A stretch of DNA of 64,000 bases, taken from positions 310,001 to 374,000 of the forward strand of contig JABCYZ010000002.1 in assembly GCA_013289955.1 (NCBI GenBank), given 5' to 3'. Both the position numbers and the translations under genes were made by a program. A model generated the notes under the pieces. The model worked only from the letters and a program-made list of their open reading frames with translations. It was not told the origin of the DNA and did no database searches. Position 1 is the stretch's first letter; each line of letters begins with the position of its first letter. Of the stretch, positions 61,531 to 64,000 are shown one piece after another. Origin of the DNA: Acidobacteriota bacterium (lineage in GTDB: Bacteria > Acidobacteriota > Terriglobia > Acidiferrales > UBA7541).

Positions 61531-62748
61531 TTAGTCTGCCCAATGTCGGCGGTAGGTGTCCATGTCTTTGTCGCCGCGGCCGGAGAGGTTGAGGATGACG
61601 AGGTCGTCGGGGGACATTTTGGGGACGCGTTCGATAAGGCCGGCGATAGCGTGCGCGGATTCGAGGGCCGGGATGATGCCTTCGGTTCGCGATAGCAGGC
61701 GCGCGGCTTCGAGCGCGGCGGAATCGGAGACGGCAGCGTATTGGGCGCGGCCTTGGTCGGCGAGCCAGGCGTGCTCGGGACCGATGCCGGGATAGTCAAG
61801 ACCGGCGGAAATGGAATGCGTGGTGGAGATCTGGCCGTCTTCGGTTTGCAGAATGTAAGTGTAGGTTCCCTGGAGGACGCCGGGGCGCGCACCCGCGAAG
61901 CCTTGATGCGCGGCGAGGCGCGCGGCATGTTCGCCAAGCTGGCTGCCGCGGCCACCGGCTTCAATGCCGACCATTTTCACGGAAGGATCGCGCAAGAATT
62001 GGTGGAACAGGCCAATGGCGTTCGAACCCCCTCCAACGCACGCAAAAAGATGCGTGGGCAAACGTTCTTCGGCGGCGAGAATCTGCTCGCGGGCTTCGCG
62101 GCCGATGACGGACTGAAAATCGCGCACCATCGTGGGATAGGGATGGGCGCCGAGAACAGAGCCGAGAAGGTAGTGCGTGTTGCGGACGTTGGTGACCCAA
62201 TCACGCATGGCTTCGTTGATGGCGTCTTTCAGGGTACGGCTACCGGAATCGACGCCGACCACCTGGGCGCCGAGCATGCGCATGCGCGAAACGTTGAGCG
62301 CCTGGCGCGCCATGTCTTCCGTGCCCATGTAGACGACGCACTCGAGGCCTAGATGCGCGGCGATTGTGGCGGAGGCTACGCCGTGCTGGCCTGCGCCAGT
62401 TTCCGCAATGATGCGGGGCTTGCCCATTTTTACGGCAAGCAGGCCCTGGCCGACGGCGTTATTGATCTTGTGCGCACCGGTGTGCAGCAAATCCTCGCGT
62501 TTGATGTAAATGCGCGGGCCGCCGAGGTGCGAAGTGAGACGCGAGGCAAATTGCAAAGGGGTAGGACGCCCCACAAAATTTTTCAGCAAATCGGCGAACG
62601 TGGCCTGGAACTTTGGGTCGGTTCTCGCGGCTTCATAGGCGCGCTCGAGTTCGAAGAGCGGCACCATCAGCGTTTCAGGAACGTAGCGTCCGCCGTAGGG
62701 CCCGAAGCGTCCGGGAACAAATGTGGCCGAGTGAAGTGTGGAGCTCAT
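61531..62748 (-). CDS. trpB: Tryptophan synthase beta chain
   Basis: 405 residues, PLP enzyme, with cofactor Lys94 in [12 protein letters not shown] and the phosphate loop GGGSNAIG. Joins indole and serine to make tryptophan. Start ATG 62748, inside the end of trpF (4-nt overlap). Confidence 0.96.
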   Translation of the reverse strand: MSSTLHSATFVPGRFGPYGGRYVPETLMVPLFELERAYEAARTDPKFQATFADLLKNFVGRPTPLQFASRLTSHLGGPRIYIKREDLLHTGAHKINNAVGQGLLAVKMGKPRIIAETGAGQHGVASATIAAHLGLECVVYMGTEDMARQALNVSRMRMLGAQVVGVDSGSRTLKDAINEAMRDWVTNVRNTHYLLGSVLGAHPYPTMVRDFQSVIGREAREQILAAEERLPTHLFACVGGGSNAIGLFHQFLRDPSVKMVGIEAGGRGSQLGEHAARLAAHQGFAGARPGVLQGTYTYILQTEDGQISTTHSISAGLDYPGIGPEHAWLADQGRAQYAAVSDSAALEAARLLSRTEGIIPALESAHAIAGLIERVPKMSPDDLVILNLSGRGDKDMDTYRRHWAD

Positions 62749-63407
62749 GGAGCGGGTTGTCCTGTCAGCGGCTCGTTCAACTGTTCTTCCGTACGGCGGA
62801 CCTCGTCGATAAATTCCTTCAGGCGCGCGTGATCCTTCTTGCCCGGTTTCGACTCGACGCCGCTGGCAACGTCAACCGCATAAGGACGCACGCTGCGAAT
62901 CGCGGCGCCGACGTTTTCTGGCGTGAGACCGCCCGCTAAAATAATACGGTGAGCTGCGACGGCGCGCCGGGCGACATTCCAATCGGCGCTGGCGCCAGTG
63001 CCGCCAAATTGGCCGGTGCGAGACCCATCGAGAAGAAATGCGAATGCGTCGTGAAATTTGTCGAGTGTCGAGAGCGTGAAATCGGCAGCGACTCGAAAGG
63101 CCTTGATGACGGGAACGGTGCGGGTCACCTCGGAAACGATGGGGGGAGTCTCGTCGCCGTGGAGTTGGGCGGCATTGAAGCGCACAAAGGCGTGGAGCGA
63201 ATTGATCTCAGAGGGCTTGGCGTTCACGAAAAGGCCGACGGCCTGTACACCCGAAGGAAGCTTGGCACGCATGGTGGCAGCTTCGACGGTCGAGACGCGG
63301 CGAAGGCTTTTCTCATAGAAGTTGAAGCCCAGCATGTCGGCTCCAGCTTCGCAGGCGGCTTTGGCGTCCGGCCAGTTGGTGATGCCGCAGATCTTGACGA
63401 GAATCAT
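62745..63407 (-). CDS. trpF: Phosphoribosylanthranilate isomerase
   Basis: 220 residues, TIM barrel, with catalytic Cys7 (KICGIT) and Asp127 (LLDGSRTG). Isomerises phosphoribosyl anthranilate. A C-terminal tail is longer than usual. Start ATG 63407, 7 nt after the trpC stop. Confidence 0.95.
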   Translation of the reverse strand: MILVKICGITNWPDAKAACEAGADMLGFNFYEKSLRRVSTVEAATMRAKLPSGVQAVGLFVNAKPSEINSLHAFVRFNAAQLHGDETPPIVSEVTRTVPVIKAFRVAADFTLSTLDKFHDAFAFLLDGSRTGQFGGTGASADWNVARRAVAAHRIILAGGLTPENVGAAIRSVRPYAVDVASGVESKPGKKDHARLKEFIDEVRRTEEQLNEPLTGQPAP

Positions 63408-63414
63408 GGCGAGC

Positions 63415-64000
63415 CTAATCCGGAAGCGCCGTGCGGCCGAGAAAAGCTCCGAGGGCCGCCGCTGGATCGGGCGAGAGCATAAGACTCTCGCCGATCAGAA
63501 AGGCGTCGAAGCCGGCGGCCCGGAGTCTCAGGAGATCGTCGTGCGTGCGGAGTCCGGATTCGCTGACTACGATGCAAGTATCGGGGATGCGCTCGATGAG
63601 TTCGAAGGAGGTCTCGACACGCAAGCCGAGAGTTTTCAGGTCGCGGTTGTTGACGCCGATGATGTGCGCTCCGGCGGCGAGGGCGCGATCGAGCTCAGCG
63701 GCGGTGTGGACTTCCACGAGAGGCTCCATGCCGATCTCGCGGCCGAGCGCGATGAGATCGCGAAGAAGTTCATCGTGGAGCGCAGCAACAATGAGCAGGA
63801 AGCTGTCGGCGTCGTTGGCGCGCGTCTCCCAGACTTGCCAGGGATCGAAAATGAAGTCTTTGCGAAAGACGGGCACTTTTACAGCATGGCGCGCATCGCG
63901 AAGGTTTTTCAGGGAGCCGCGAAAGAATTCGCCTTCGGTCAGCACGGACAGCACGGCCGCGCCTGCTGCTTCCAGGGATTGTGCCAACTCGACGGGATGG
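63415..64000 (-). CDS. trpC: Indole-3-glycerol phosphate synthase, 5' end missing
   Basis: Partial gene cut by the window end; about 195 codons are visible. Present are VLTEGEFFRGSL, VPVFRKDFIFD, GVNNRDLKTL and VVSESGLRTHDDL, the family core. The frame stays open past 63987 to base 64000, so that Met is not the start. First visible gene of the trp cluster. Confidence 0.94.
   Translation of the reverse strand, partial: HPVELAQSLEAAGAAVLSVLTEGEFFRGSLKNLRDARHAVKVPVFRKDFIFDPWQVWETRANDADSFLLIVAALHDELLRDLIALGREIGMEPLVEVHTAAELDRALAAGAHIIGVNNRDLKTLGLRVETSFELIERIPDTCIVVSESGLRTHDDLLRLRAAGFDAFLIGESLMLSPDPAAALGAFLGRTALPD

Noticed and set aside
1..64000. tRNA, rRNA, CRISPR array, prophage or insertion sequence
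   Set aside because: I looked for cloverleaf-like sequences, regular spacer repeats, transposase or integrase motifs and found none I could support.

Overview
The window is about 64 kb of GC-rich, densely coded bacterial chromosome. Several families point to Acidobacteriota: a long TonB-dependent receptor with an N-terminal carboxypeptidase-regulatory domain, a PadR regulator followed by two very large FtsX/MacB-type permeases with no ATPase (the ADOP family), a Ser/Thr kinase with C-terminal PEGA repeats, a PadR plus small membrane protein cassette, and an ABC permease fused to an M1 peptidase. This is inference from family composition; no rRNA or tRNA gene is visible. No CRISPR array, phage, transposon or integrase was found.

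Layout. 0.4-6.6 kb: cytochrome bd oxidase (cydAB), two small membrane or secreted proteins, then a two-domain multicopper oxidase overlapping a TolC-type outer membrane protein (probable copper handling). 7-12.3 kb: PEGA-repeat Ser/Thr kinase and a large helical-repeat protein ending in a PilZ-like domain. 12.4-13.9 kb: GntR (YtrA-like) regulator with a DUF1648 membrane protein behind an inverted-repeat operator. 14-20.3 kb: GNAT acetyltransferase, TonB-dependent receptor with a clear terminator, RmuC. 20.4-28.2 kb: two hypothetical genes, a GAF/HD-GYP protein, and a divergent signalling operon (PP2C phosphatase, FHA protein, CHASE2 adenylate cyclase). 28.2-39.2 kb: ABC ATPase plus permease/M1 peptidase, divergent from a complete RND efflux operon. 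39.2-41.1 kb: ArsR-like regulator, PLP dehydratase, Rid-family protein. 41.2-47.1 kb: PadR with its operator-promoter and two ADOP permeases. 47.2-50.8 kb: HIT protein, RlpA, a small helical protein, rhomboid protease, a hypothetical protein, a PgsA-like synthase. 50.8-56.6 kb: 3-oxoacid CoA-transferase subunits, GH3 beta-glucosidase, beta-barrel porin. 56.7-57.8 kb: a second PadR cassette. 57.8-64 kb: an aromatic amino acid cluster read right to left, trpC(partial)-trpF-trpB-(small lipoprotein)-trpA-chorismate mutase-DAHP synthase-tyrA.

The genes combine into a respiratory and copper-stress block, eukaryote-like phosphorylation plus cyclic nucleotide signalling, several efflux or envelope modules each with a local regulator, and a tightly coupled pathway from DAHP synthesis to Trp and Tyr. 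No wholly new system is evident. The most novel-looking points are a small predicted lipoprotein coupled to trpA by a 4-nt overlap, two PadR promoters with distinct palindromic operators, a related leader element before scoB and tyrA, a Rid protein without the usual arginine beside a PLP dehydratase, and unusual architectures (HD-GYP with an insertion, helical-repeat/PilZ-like, zinc-ribbon rhomboid).
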